From: Flavobacterium sp. Sd200
GTDB taxonomy: Bacteria; Bacteroidota; Bacteroidia; Flavobacteriales; Flavobacteriaceae
Direction: 5' to 3'
Assembly: GCF_009826935.1 (NCBI RefSeq)
Contig: NZ_WUMN01000005.1
Location: 282,054 to 346,053 of the forward strand
Length of the DNA: 64,000 nucleotides
Shown: one piece after another, positions 31,680 through 42,500 of the stretch
Layout of the letters: every line of letters starts with the position of its first letter
Position numbering within the stretch: the stretch's first letter is position 1
Made by a program: the position numbers and the translations under genes
The notes under the pieces: generated by a model
What the model saw: the letters and a program-made list of their open reading frames with translations, nothing else
Told to the model about the DNA's origin: nothing
Databases searched by the model: none

Positions 31680-34590
31680 AGATAAAATATACGACCAGTT
31701 TAAAGAGGCCGCCACTAAGGCCGAAGATAAAGGCTTTGCACGCATGGATGCCGTATGGAACCGTGTGGAAGAAAAGCTTGACCAGAAAAAAGAACGCCGT
31801 GCCGCCATTTGGTGGAAGTATACCGGCATTGCCGCCCTGTTACTGCTGTTTACAGGCATAGGAGCTTATTTGATGAATAATAACGATGCGGTTATAACAC
31901 CACAGGCATTGCCACAACATAACGTTACGGTTACAGATACGATAAAAGTAAAAGAAACCGTTGCCCCGATTACAAAACAAACGGTTACTAAAAAACCGGA
32001 ACAGGTTATTGTTTCTGCAGAAAAACCGAAAGCCAAAAATGCCCCGGTTATTGACAAGACCAAACCTGTTATTGAAAGCAGTGCAGATGCAGCAATAGTT
32101 GCTGCTCCAAGTGTAAACAACACCAGTGCTTACAACACGGCAAGCAGTGAGGTTATGGAAGCAATGGCAAAGGAAAAATATCCTGTAGCCGAAACACCAC
32201 AGACCGAAATAGTGCTTACCCCAGCTGTAGCTACTATAAATGCAGAGGGTAAAATGGTGTACAGCGGTATTGTTTATGACAGCAGCAAAATGCCGATTCC
32301 GGGGGTTAATGTAACCTTAAAAGGCCTGACAACAAAAGGAGTACAAACTGATTATGACGGTAAATATCAAATTGATGCCAACCCCGGCGATATTCTGCAA
32401 TTTTCTTTTATAGGTATGGAAAGCCAGGAAATAAGGATAAGCAGGAACACTACGATCGATATTGCCATGGCTGATGACAGTAATACACTTGAAGAAGTGG
32501 TAGTAGTGGGGTATGGTACTTTGAAAAAATCAGATGTAACCGGTGCTGTTACTACTGTAAACCGAGAGCTTTCCCGAAAAGAAAGACGGAAACAGGAAAA
32601 AGAGGCTAAGGCCGCTATGCAGCAGGGTGTAGCTGCAGCATCTATGGGAGATATTAATACTGGCTATGGATACTCAGCCCCATCAACTGAACTTAAATCG
32701 TATAAAGGGAAAAATGAAAACCTAGCTAAAAGCAATACTTCCGTTAATAATTCCTTGGCAGTTGGTGTAGATGCCAAAGCAATACAAGATACAAATATTA
32801 CACAGGCTTTACAAGGGCAGGTTGCCGGGCTGCAAATAACTCCCAACAACGGTGCGTCGGAATATTATAATACAGTATCAATAAGAGGGGTTGGATCTAT
32901 ACAAACTGGTAACAAGCCTTTGTATGTAATTGATGGAAAAATAGCCAGCGAAGATGCATTAAGGAACATTGACCCTAATAAAATTGAGCATATAGAAGTG
33001 CTTAAAGATAACGCTGCAACTTCACTTTATGGCAGCAGGGCTTCAAACGGAGTAATAATCATTAAAACCAAAAACCTGTCGCGCAAAGAAAAAAGAGCTA
33101 TTAAAAAGGCTGCTAAAGAAGCACTAAAAACAGGGTATATAGATACAACATCGGGAAAAAGTTTGACACCTGAAAAAATACAGGTTGATAGCGAAGAATA
33201 TGAAGCCTTTGAAGAAAATAAATTTGAAAACCCTGCCACTACTCCACTGTCCACCTTTTCGATAGATGTAGACAATGCATCCTATACCAATGTACGAAGG
33301 TTTTTGAACGGTGGGCAAACCGTGCCTAAAGATGCGGTTAGGGTTGAGGAGATGATAAACTTTTTTAAATACAGCTATCCGCAGCCAAAGGGCAACGATC
33401 CGTTTTCTGTCAACACCGAATACAGCGATGCCCCATGGAACCCTAAGCATAAGCTGCTAAAAATAGGGCTTCAGGGCAAAGAAATAGCCTCTAAAGACCT
33501 GCCCGCCTCTAACTTTGTATTTCTTATAGATGTTTCGGGTTCTATGAGTGACAGCAACAAACTGCCCCTACTCAAGCAGTCTATGAAAATATTGGTTAGC
33601 CAAATGCGAAAGCAGGACAGGATTGCCATTGTGGTATATGCCGGGGCCGCAGGTTTGGTACTGCCTTCTACAAGTGGTGATGAAAAAGAAACCATAATTG
33701 CGGCCTTAGACAAACTGAATGCAGGCGGTAGCACGGCAGGCGGTGCCGGTATAGAACTGGCTTATAAAACAGCTCAGGAAAACTTTGTAAAAGGCGGCAA
33801 CAACCGTATTATACTGGCTACCGATGGCGATTTTAACGTAGGGGCATCATCTAACACCGATATGCAAACGCTGATTGAAGAAAAGCGCAAAAGCGGCGTG
33901 TTCTTAACCTGTCTTGGCTATGGCATGGGCAATTATAAAGACAGTAAACTGGAAACCCTGGCCGATAAAGGTAATGGTAATTATGCCTACATAGACAACA
34001 TGCAGGAAGCCGACCGCTTTTTGGATAAAGAGTTTAAAGGCTCTATGTATGCCCTTGCAAAAGACGTTAAGATACAAATTGAGTTTAATCCTAAACACGT
34101 GCAGTCGTACCGATTGATAGGCTATGAAAACCGCAAACTGCGAGACGAAGATTTTGCAAATGATGCCATTGATGCCGGAGAACTTGGTAGTGGTCACACG
34201 GTTACAGCGCTGTATGAAATTATACCCACAGGGGTGCAAAGCGATTATTTTGCGCCAACATCTGAACTAAAATACAGCCAGCCCAATGCTGCTACGGGTA
34301 CATATAACAACGAACTTGCCACTATAAAACTGAGGCATAAAAAACCTGAAGGCGATAAAAGTACCGAAACAGTTACCGTAGTCCCTAATAGTGCCGTGAG
34401 CCTGGAGCAGGCATCAGCCGATTTTAAATTTGCAGCTTCGGTAGCGTGGTTTGGGTTAAAGCTAAGAGACAGCAAACTGCTACCTAACAAACAAACCAAA
34501 GATATTTATGAACTGGCCAAACCTTGCCTGTTGTATGACCCCGAAGGTTATCGCGCAGAATTTTTAAGGCTTATACAAATGGTGGAATAA
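31669..34590 (+). CDS. Anti-sigma-like, TonB-plug and von Willebrand A fusion membrane protein
   Basis: A 973-residue protein starting MENKDKIYDQFKEAATKAED, in preference to the ATG at 31642. Order of parts: a charged cytoplasmic segment (1-45) like short anti-sigma domains; one transmembrane helix (about 47-69); a Thr/Pro/Lys-rich periplasmic linker; a CarboxypepD_reg-like domain (about 196-276, ending VVVVGYG like SusC proteins); a TonB-receptor plug (about 365-468, with VSIRGVGSI and SLYGSRASNGVIII) but no barrel. Then comes a VWA domain (about 615-790) with intact MIDAS DVSGSMS (D621) and a YfbK-type C-terminal region. The overlap with the sigma factor supports a regulatory role; its ligand is unknown. 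Confidence 0.88.
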   Translation: MENKDKIYDQFKEAATKAEDKGFARMDAVWNRVEEKLDQKKERRAAIWWKYTGIAALLLLFTGIGAYLMNNNDAVITPQALPQHNVTVTDTIKVKETVAPITKQTVTKKPEQVIVSAEKPKAKNAPVIDKTKPVIESSADAAIVAAPSVNNTSAYNTASSEVMEAMAKEKYPVAETPQTEIVLTPAVATINAEGKMVYSGIVYDSSKMPIPGVNVTLKGLTTKGVQTDYDGKYQIDANPGDILQFSFIGMESQEIRISRNTTIDIAMADDSNTLEEVVVVGYGTLKKSDVTGAVTTVNRELSRKERRKQEKEAKAAMQQGVAAASMGDINTGYGYSAPSTELKSYKGKNENLAKSNTSVNNSLAVGVDAKAIQDTNITQALQGQVAGLQITPNNGASEYYNTVSIRGVGSIQTGNKPLYVIDGKIASEDALRNIDPNKIEHIEVLKDNAATSLYGSRASNGVIIIKTKNLSRKEKRAIKKAAKEALKTGYIDTTSGKSLTPEKIQVDSEEYEAFEENKFENPATTPLSTFSIDVDNASYTNVRRFLNGGQTVPKDAVRVEEMINFFKYSYPQPKGNDPFSVNTEYSDAPWNPKHKLLKIGLQGKEIASKDLPASNFVFLIDVSGSMSDSNKLPLLKQSMKILVSQMRKQDRIAIVVYAGAAGLVLPSTSGDEKETIIAALDKLNAGGSTAGGAGIELAYKTAQENFVKGGNNRIILATDGDFNVGASSNTDMQTLIEEKRKSGVFLTCLGYGMGNYKDSKLETLADKGNGNYAYIDNMQEADRFLDKEFKGSMYALAKDVKIQIEFNPKHVQSYRLIGYENRKLRDEDFANDAIDAGELGSGHTVTALYEIIPTGVQSDYFAPTSELKYSQPNAATGTYNNELATIKLRHKKPEGDKSTETVTVVPNSAVSLEQASADFKFAASVAWFGLKLRDSKLLPNKQTKDIYELAKPCLLYDPEGYRAEFLRLIQMVE

Positions 34591-34596
34591 AAAAAA

Positions 34597-34630
34597 GGGG
34601 CTGTCTAAAAAGTTAGGCAGCCCCTTTTTT
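34597..34630. terminator. Bidirectional terminator between convergent genes
   Basis: GGGGCTGTCTAA (34597-34608) pairs with TTAGGCAGCCCC (34613-34624), with A-tract before and T-tract after, so it can stop both strands. Confidence 0.88.
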
Positions 34631-34634
34631 ATTC

Positions 34635-37600
34635 TTAAAGCCCTATTTGAGTCCTGCTGTTTATAGAATGATACCCTAATTTCCTGTAGCTTTCAAACTG
34701 GGCTTCATCAAAAAACTGGTCGGCGGTAGATTGCTGCGGAAAATCAGGGTTTGCCATTTTGTATTCCCGTATATCCACCGGCTCGTCTTTGGTTAAGCTT
34801 GCTTTTACATAAACCAGTGTGCCTTGTTTTTGCGTAGTGCCCGGATAAATGATATCTCCTTTTACCACGTGAGCAGACGAATTTTCTATGGCAGAAATAG
34901 ATATAACTATCTCAACCCCAAAGTCTATCCTACAGCGCCTAATGGCATTGGCAAGACCTTCGCACGCTGTTTCCTGATCCTGTTCTGCATCGCCAAGAAG
35001 TATATAGCTGCATTTTCGCCTTACCAGTTCATACAACCCCATGTTATCAAAATGGCCTCCATCAGAAAGGCACACATAATTCATATCAATGTCTGATTTT
35101 CCCATAAGGTCTCTTATTAAATACAGTAGCCCAAAGTTTGGGTCAGACCTTTTCCATCGCCTAAGCCTTGGGTTTCCAATCCACCACCCCAGGCGCACAT
35201 TAAACATCGTTAACAAAAAAGCCATGCCCGGTGATGAATGATAGCCCCAGTTAGGGTTTACGGCTGCGCCCGATATTGCCATGGCCGTACCAATGGTTGG
35301 GCCTCCTTTTTCGTTAGAATATTCATCGGTTGGCCTGTATCCGTATTCATATACATGGTCTATGTCGTATGTAGAAGGCCGTGTTGGGCTAAAGTCGTAG
35401 CCACAATATAAAGGCGAAAAAACAAACGATTCGGCCATCCTGTCCTGCCGGTCTAAAGCAGATACCACAGTAGCATTTAATGCCGAATTTATTATTGGAA
35501 ACGGACCTGAATAACCATATTTTGTTTGAAAAGAAGATAATAGGATATCATCGTTAGAATCGAAACCCGTATAGGCATTTTCCGATTTTGTTCTTTCTTC
35601 CCGCGTGCGTGTGGCACCCAAAAATGCCCTTATAAGCCTGTTCCTGTAAAAATGATGAAGAGAGAATTCGTTTACACCCACCCTCCAGCTTAAAATAAGA
35701 GTTGTAAGGGCTAAAATTAGCGTGATGATCCATCTGCTCAAATCTGAACTTCCAAAGTTTTCCCTTATCTCTTTAATGATATACGACCCCGATAAAAGCA
35801 TTATTATTAAAAATACAAACGGACTTATTTTAATCACAAGGTTTGTAATCAGTTTCTTTTGTTCTTCTTTTATGCTTGTGGCTTCAAAAGCTTTTTTTAC
35901 TCCCCAGCCTACAATAACTGCACCTCCCGGAAGTACTGAAAGCAGATATTTTTTTACATCATTTTCCCAAACATCAGGCATAAGTAATGATGCAAAACTC
36001 ACAACTATCCAAAGCAGCATAAACCTATGTATGTTGCCCCCTATCCTGCCCCACCATTCTCTCCTGTAATCCGGGAAAAGCTCTCCCATTAAAGCCATGC
36101 GCACTATTACCGAAACAGAGAATATTTCCAGCACTAACGGCACCCCGAAAATAAGTATAACCTTTTTGGGGTCTATTCCCCATTCTGCCTCTATAAAAGT
36201 GTAAATATCAGCCAATGAAGTCCAAAATAATACCAGTAAAAAAATAAGGATCGCCGCCGATACAATTGAGGAAAGGAATACTGCTACAAGCACTTTTGCA
36301 GAAGTATTGTCGCTATTGATTTGTTCATTATCATATATATTGGCAAGCCCCAGTTGCATAATATCTTTACGCTTATGGTAATTGCCCCAGGCAGCCACCC
36401 AAATAAATGCTAGAAAGGCAGCAAAGGCGGCATGCAGGCCTAAATCGGTTATGTCTTCTTTAGATGTATCGCACTTGGCTAAAAAATAGGTAGTTATTAT
36501 AAGTGCAGACAGGCATGCCCAAACAACAAGCAGCGCCGGAAGCGTTTTAGAAAAATTGATTATAGAAGAGAGACTGAACTTTATATTTTCAAAAAAATCA
36601 GGAAACTTTATCCGTATGGTTTTATGCTCAACCGTATGAAAAGAGCGCATTGCTACGGCTATCAAAAGTGCCCCTGTAAAAAATATAATAAAGCTATAAC
36701 AAAACATTCCAATAGATTTCTGTGTAATCATATCAATCACAGATCCTTTCCAAAGGGCAAATATATCTTCAATAAAAGAAAGAACGGTGAGCAATGTGAG
36801 CATTAAAACAAACTGATTGATAACAGTATTTCTAAGCCAGGTCATGCCCGATGCCCACGCATCTGAAGACATTATGCCTGTGTTTGGCGAGAGGTAGTTA
36901 CTAAACATACGCAGCCAACGCAAAGGGCGCACCTCATCGGCCAACGGATCGCCGGACTTAGTTGGAGACAGTTGATCGTTTACTTTGCTAAACGAACCCG
37001 ACCTTTTTATCCAGGAGTTAAACCAGGTACCTATATACCCCCCGCCCGAAACTGTTGATATATAATCGAACTTATGGAGCACATTCAGGCTGGCAAGTTT
37101 TTGCAAAATGCCCAGATTGAATGTTGCCGACCTTATGCCTCCTCCCGAAAAGGCAATTCCCATAAGTTCCATTTCATTCGCTTTTACAAAGGGGTCAAAA
37201 ACATCGAGTGTTTTGAGTTTTACCGAATTATTTTTTACACTTTGGCTGTTATTGTTAGGAGAAGTGATATCGAATTCCTCGGCACGCCTGCATCTCGCCT
37301 CTTCGATCTCGATCAACTCATCTCTCAGCAATGTTTCAAATGGCAAAGGAAATCCCCTCATTTTAAGTTCATTCAGCAGCAAATTGTCTTTTAAAAGCAA
37401 TGCATTAGCTTCTTCGTTTTTTCCTTTCCACCAGCTCCTATAGGCAATACAATCGGGCTTGCTCAAAATATCGGTATAATCAGTGCTGTCTGCTTTCTCG
37501 ACAGAATCATCTTTAAAAGGTTTATAAAACTGGTAAAGCCTTATAAAATAGGCCTTTTTTTCCTGTCCTGCTAACGTAAGTATAACCTGCAGAGGTATGT

Positions 37601-38054
37601 ATTGTAAAATTGCTGAAAGCTCAATACGCTGTTGCGCATCTCTGTAGAGCACTGCACGAATTTGCTCTCGCCAAAAAAACGGAGGCCTAAATAAAAAAAG
37701 TTCATTATTTTTCTCTGCCGGTTGGTGTATTTCAATTTCAACATTAAATATAATAGGAGGCTTAACTATGTTATCATATAGCCAATGATATAATTTTATA
37801 ACCGTATTAAAATATCTCGATTTTAATTTATCCCTGTCATATTTAGTTGGGCTGTGCCAAACAAGATCTTTTATCCTTGCGTGTTGGTTAGGTGTTAATA
37901 TTTTATGTTGAATGTCCATAATATCCAACTCATTCCATCTTTTTCTGTGCGCAAGCTTGTCTGATAATCCATTTACCGCATCATTCTTTAAAATATCCTG
38001 AAAAAGGGTAATGTAAGCAACGGCTTGAGCGTTTAGGTCGGTAACAATATCCAT
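34635..38054 (-). CDS. Very large membrane patatin-like phospholipase
   Basis: A 1139-residue protein. Residues 1-295 are a soluble N-terminal part without recognised domains. The patatin half-site follows: oxyanion motif FSGGGIRSATFNLG (302-315) and nucleophile segment YISTVSGGGYIGTW (331-344, Ser336). Here the first Gly of GxSxG is a Thr. Residues about 400-800 hold a block of roughly eight to ten hydrophobic helices. The catalytic Asp appears far away in LSDGGHFDN (Asp998), so the membrane block splits the hydrolase domain. Ordinary patatins have 300-400 residues. It probably acts on lipids from a membrane; substrate and sidedness are unknown. It is transcribed alone. Confidence 0.88.
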   Translation of the reverse strand: MDIVTDLNAQAVAYITLFQDILKNDAVNGLSDKLAHRKRWNELDIMDIQHKILTPNQHARIKDLVWHSPTKYDRDKLKSRYFNTVIKLYHWLYDNIVKPPIIFNVEIEIHQPAEKNNELFLFRPPFFWREQIRAVLYRDAQQRIELSAILQYIPLQVILTLAGQEKKAYFIRLYQFYKPFKDDSVEKADSTDYTDILSKPDCIAYRSWWKGKNEEANALLLKDNLLLNELKMRGFPLPFETLLRDELIEIEEARCRRAEEFDITSPNNNSQSVKNNSVKLKTLDVFDPFVKANEMELMGIAFSGGGIRSATFNLGILQKLASLNVLHKFDYISTVSGGGYIGTWFNSWIKRSGSFSKVNDQLSPTKSGDPLADEVRPLRWLRMFSNYLSPNTGIMSSDAWASGMTWLRNTVINQFVLMLTLLTVLSFIEDIFALWKGSVIDMITQKSIGMFCYSFIIFFTGALLIAVAMRSFHTVEHKTIRIKFPDFFENIKFSLSSIINFSKTLPALLVVWACLSALIITTYFLAKCDTSKEDITDLGLHAAFAAFLAFIWVAAWGNYHKRKDIMQLGLANIYDNEQINSDNTSAKVLVAVFLSSIVSAAILIFLLVLFWTSLADIYTFIEAEWGIDPKKVILIFGVPLVLEIFSVSVIVRMALMGELFPDYRREWWGRIGGNIHRFMLLWIVVSFASLLMPDVWENDVKKYLLSVLPGGAVIVGWGVKKAFEATSIKEEQKKLITNLVIKISPFVFLIIMLLSGSYIIKEIRENFGSSDLSRWIITLILALTTLILSWRVGVNEFSLHHFYRNRLIRAFLGATRTREERTKSENAYTGFDSNDDILLSSFQTKYGYSGPFPIINSALNATVVSALDRQDRMAESFVFSPLYCGYDFSPTRPSTYDIDHVYEYGYRPTDEYSNEKGGPTIGTAMAISGAAVNPNWGYHSSPGMAFLLTMFNVRLGWWIGNPRLRRWKRSDPNFGLLYLIRDLMGKSDIDMNYVCLSDGGHFDNMGLYELVRRKCSYILLGDAEQDQETACEGLANAIRRCRIDFGVEIVISISAIENSSAHVVKGDIIYPGTTQKQGTLVYVKASLTKDEPVDIREYKMANPDFPQQSTADQFFDEAQFESYRKLGYHSINSRTQIGL

Positions 38055-38512
38055 AGTGTCAATAGTTAAGATAATTTGTATGTTTTAAACTCCAATCGTG
38101 TTCGACCCGGCCGGTAGCTGTGAGTAGCAGGTACATTTTGGCAACAGGTTTATTGTATAATCAAACAGATGCACTGCGGGTGCAGTGTTTAATAGCAATG
38201 CAGGACTAAAAAAATAAACGGCAAATAGAAATTTGGTGGCTGTTAGCTGTGCAGAACAAAATAATTTTAATTGATCTTTAAAATTATATTTCAATAAAAA
38301 TTACAGGACTGAATTACAAGCAACTAACTATATATTTACTATAACAAATTAACACTTTTGCTGCAATAAAAAAAATACCTATTAATAGGTATTTTTCTGA
38401 ATTTCAAAACATTGAATATAAAAAAACAGCAGCAGGAAATCCTGCTGCTGTTAAAAAAATAAACTTCTTTATAATAACTTAACTAACTCAAAACTGCTAT
38501 TTTATATAACGA
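38055..38512. other. Intergenic region with palindromes
   Basis: 458 bases between the patatin and the pectin locus. AAAAATACCTATTAATAGGT (38371-38390) continues to a perfect 26-bp palindrome ending at 38396. A terminator hairpin follows at 38425-38452. The 69-codon frame at 38085-38294 is not convincing. Confidence 0.5.
38425..38452 (-). terminator. Terminator at the end of the pectin locus
   Basis: AACAGCAGCAGG (38425-38436) pairs perfectly with CCTGCTGCTGTT (38441-38452), and the minus strand continues into TTTTTTT. It lies 60 nt past the last gene of the locus. Confidence 0.85.
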
Positions 38513-39328
38513 TTACTGTACCGCTACCTTAAACGATTTTCTGCCTTCGGCCGAAGTAAGGTTTACTATGTAAAGACCTGAAGTTAAAAAATCAAAATCA
38601 GTATCTGTACTTGTTTGTAAGGTTTTAACCAATGCTCCCGTCATGCTGTAAACATCTACCTGAGTACTGCTAGCCACATTAGAAACATACACCTGTCTAC
38701 CGTTAGAAAAAACATTTGCCGATAAGCCTTTTTCAAAACCATTAGTGTTCATTACAGGCGTAGATACCGTAGCACCCCTTACTTCCATTTTATAAAGGTT
38801 GCAGGCAGCACTTCCATAAACATAAAGTCTCCCTCCTGTACCTGTATAGTTTGCCGTTATAATTGCAAAATCGTTGTTGGTACCATCGTTTGTAGAGGCA
38901 GAGCCTATTGTGTTTGTACCATCGGTTACATAAACCGTACGTGTGCTTCCGTTGCTTCCGGTTTTAAACCATACCTTAATAGTACAGGCACCACTTACAT
39001 TAAGATAAAGAAAACGCTGGGTAGGAGTGCTCAAAAAAGTGCTTCCTGTATATCCGGCCCCGTTTAACTGAAAACGGTGTGTTCCTGAAAATTCATCAGG
39101 AAATGTGGCGTTGCTCGCTGTTATTGCACCAAAATTTGATATTTGATTCTCGGCATCCGGCGCACTGGCAAAAAGCCCTAAATTATCTACCACTACAGTA
39201 CCTGATACGCCACTGCCAAGAGGCCACGTATCGCGGTCGTTACCAAAATCCCATATTTTGGTTTGGGCACTTAAAGCTGTTGTAAAAAGCCCTACTGCCA
39301 AGGCTAAAGAAAGTAGTTTTGTTCTCAT
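38513..39328 (-). CDS. T9SS-exported beta-sandwich protein of the pectin locus
   Basis: A 271-residue protein starting MRTKLLSLALAVGLFTTALS (ATG at 39328; the in-frame start at 39406 overlaps the operator). A signal peptide ends at LSAQ. The middle (about 25-190) is a jelly-roll-like beta-sandwich (WDFGNDRDTWPLG, FGAITASNATFPDEFSG, YVTDGTNTIGS, GGRLYVYG). The same WDFG opening is found in the adjacent pectin esterase, which suggests a shared binding module. The last 70 residues are a type A T9SS sorting domain (VSNVASSTQVDVYSMTGALV, then SGLYIVNLTSAEG). No catalytic motif is visible; carbohydrate binding is inferred from context. It has its own operator-like palindrome upstream. Confidence 0.8.
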   Translation of the reverse strand: MRTKLLSLALAVGLFTTALSAQTKIWDFGNDRDTWPLGSGVSGTVVVDNLGLFASAPDAENQISNFGAITASNATFPDEFSGTHRFQLNGAGYTGSTFLSTPTQRFLYLNVSGACTIKVWFKTGSNGSTRTVYVTDGTNTIGSASTNDGTNNDFAIITANYTGTGGRLYVYGSAACNLYKMEVRGATVSTPVMNTNGFEKGLSANVFSNGRQVYVSNVASSTQVDVYSMTGALVKTLQTSTDTDFDFLTSGLYIVNLTSAEGRKSFKVAVQ

Positions 39329-39364
39329 AATAATTTTTTGATTTATTGTTAGATTTAGATTAGT

Positions 39365-39385
39365 GCAATCGATTGCGTAAAAATA
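39365..39385 (-). promoter_or_regulatory. Operator-like GCAATCGATTGC next to a -7-like box
   Basis: GCAATCGATTGC (39365-39376) is a perfect 12-bp palindrome. Just upstream on the minus strand is TATTTTTA (39385-39378), a near -7 box, with TTG about 18 nt further up. The layout equals that at 53697-53741, so repression of the T9SS gene by the same regulator is likely. Confidence 0.6.
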
Positions 39386-39576
39386 ATATATTTTTGAATA
39401 CAACAAAAAAAATGTATATTTTTTTTACTATTAATATTTTAAATATTGCTTTAATAAGAATACAACCTAAAGTTATCATAAAAACAACTCTAATAATAAC
39501 TTTAGGTTTTTTATGCTAAAAAATAAAGCCTAATACTGCTATATCATCAATTTTGAAGTCGAAAGCTATAGTATAT

Positions 39577-42500
39577 TTAGTTTGTGATGAGTTTAAAAAA
39601 GCTTTGCCCATCGGCTGTTTTTACCACCACAAACCAAAGCCCTGCCTGCATGGTAAATGTATTGTCTGTAGTTGTATCAAACTGGCGCACCAATGCGCCA
39701 CTAACAGCATATACCGATATGCTTGTAACAGACTTTAAATTTTGAACTGCAATGGTATCTTTATACGCAATTACATTTATACCATTATTAAAATTATGTG
39801 GTTTATTGCCCAAAACATCATCGGCTATAAGTTGCGGAAAAGGATCCCAGTCATCTGTTCCTTTAGTAAAGTTAAATGTACTTATAGTAGTACCGTCGTT
39901 TAAAACAGGCTGGGTCAAAGCCGTTGCCCATGCTGCACGGTTTGTGGCGTTGTTTACTCCTGAATTCTCAATCGTGCCATATTCATACATTCCTGCCGAT
40001 GTGCCACCCAAAGTATTTTGCCATCCTAAAGGCATGATGAGCGAATTGCCTATAGAGCCGGGATAATCGGACGTTTCTATTGTAGTATTGTAAAAAACTA
40101 CTTCGCTTGTTGTTGCCTGCCATGGGCGTCCAAAATAGCCTGGTTTAGCACGATATACCGAAGCGGTCTCTACCTGTGGCTCTGCCGATGTTACCGTGCA
40201 TTCATACATTAAATATCCTCTTCCACTGCTTTGCTGCGCAGCAGTTATATAGGCCTGGTCATTGCTTTGATCACTCACGTTCATACTAAGTTCCGATTTG
40301 TAAAATACTGCATCCATACCCCCAAAAATATAGTCTACAGCACCCATAATGTCACCTTTATAAACAGCCACCCTTGCTCCTACACCTCCAAAAAACGAAT
40401 CCTGCCTGCCTATAACCCTGCATTTATTAAGGATAACCTTATCGGTATTATTGGCAATGGCCAATGCGGCGGCCCTTTCTACCATTGTCCTGTTCTGTAC
40501 GCTTGTATTACCAGCATTCACAGGCCTTGCACCGGGGCTTCCTGCCGACCACATTTGCACTATATCCTGTGATTCTTTCTGCGAAATGTATTGGTTAAAA
40601 GAGTTCTCAAAAATGATACCGTCGGCAGTAAAGCCATTGGCAGTAACAACTACAGTAGCATTCCAGTATGATCCATTAGTAGTTCCGGCACCTGCGTTTT
40701 GATAAGAGGCATAGCCGTTCTCACGGTTTACATTTAATATATCCTGATGCCATTTTTGATCAGCCCCCATACTGTAGTAGCTGTACCCATGACCATAGTA
40801 TGATGTTATCCTTACAGCTTCCGTAGCAATATCTACCCCTTGGTTAAGAATATCTGTACTTGGAGCTACCGAAGCATTTTTTAAAGTAACATTTGGCTGG
40901 CTTATTACGAGCATTTCTTCATAATTGCCCGGGTCTATGCTAATAACAACACGATCTGTACTGCCTCGCTGCATGTTGGCAACAGCGCGCAAGGCATCGT
41001 TTATGGTTTGATAATCTTTGTCTGCGCCTACAGTAATCTGAGCATCATAAGGTATTGTTCCTCCTATCTTAATTTCAGTAAAATAACTAGTCAGTGTTTC
41101 CGGCCCGCCTACAGTTATTGTAACATAACCGGGAACGCTTCCTGTATAAGTATATTCGGTATTTTCGATAATCGATGTGCTGTTTGTAGCAGTAACTATT
41201 GCTTCTCCACCTTCTATCGAAAAATTTGCACTATAGTAATAGGACACTGAAACTTTCTCTCCTGCATTTACCGGAACCCTTATCTGTGCCCCTGTTTTTG
41301 CGGTTAAATGACCCTGTGCAACCACCGTGCTAACGCGCCCCTCTAAAAGCATACCTTTGTAGGCTGCAGTTGTAGTGGTGTTTATTGCCCTATCGTTAAA
41401 AGACCAAACCGTTACAGGAACAAACCCCAGCGTTTTTGTTGTGGCAGCATTATTTACAATTAAATTAGAAATTAACTGCAACTGCAACGGATAGCTATCC
41501 AGTCCGCCAGCCGAAACCGAATAGATTCCGTTGCGCAAAGCTATTCCTGTTGTGCCGATAAAATTATAGGTATAACCCTCTTCATTCAAATTTGTAAAAA
41601 TCAAATCAAGGCCGGCTGACTGTTCGGCAGTAAGGCCTGTGGTGTTTACAGTAACATCATGCACCGGTTTTGGAACAAACACCACATTTGTCGTTGTTAC
41701 AGGTTGTGTTACGGTAATAGTGCTGAGTTCCAAATCAAAATCATTAACGCCCTGCGCTGTAATAGTATATTCGGTATTAGGTTCTAATTGTACCGTATAT
41801 GTGGAAGTAGTTGTATTAATTACAGGCACCGGAACATAAATAGAGTTTGCAGCAGCGTCTGGAGTGTAAGTAAGTGTAAGGTTTGATATATTAGTTCCTA
41901 AACCAGTAACGTCGCCCGTAACCGTATATAAATTTACGCCTGCCAAAACTATTGGGTGCGTAAATTCAGGCGTGGTAATACCTGTCGTATTTAGTGTTGC
42001 TCCGCTGCTAATAATATAGCCACTGGCATTGGCAAGGCTTAGCTCATAGGAATATCCCACAGGCAGTGTAACACTGTAAACCCCATCAATAATTTGAGCA
42101 GTCCAGGTTTTGCCCGCTGCATTGGTAAAAATTACAGTATATCCATTTGGTATGCCTTGAGCCAAAGCCACATCTATAGCTCCACTTACGGTTGTATAGG
42201 TAGCAGGCTTTCTGTACACCCTGTAAATACTGGCTTTTGCAACAGCATCGAAAATACGGTAAGTTCCGGCACTTTTTGCTACAAAATTAACTTCGGTAAT
42301 AGTACCGCTGGCCGATGTTGTTTCAAAAGTATCAGTTTGCGACTCGGGATTTGCCTCATAAACAAAGCTTAGCAAACCTGCCGTATCGCCTCGCGCTATC
42401 AATTGCACTTCATCATCTTCATTAAGCACAAGGCTAAAATATCTTGATGGTGGTAAGCCTGCCGAAGCATTGGCAACACCGTTGCAATATACCCTGCCTG

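Noticed and set aside
38085..38294. 69-codon minus-strand frame before the patatin gene
   Set aside because: No promoter, poor composition and no family resemblance; it lies in repeat-rich spacer.
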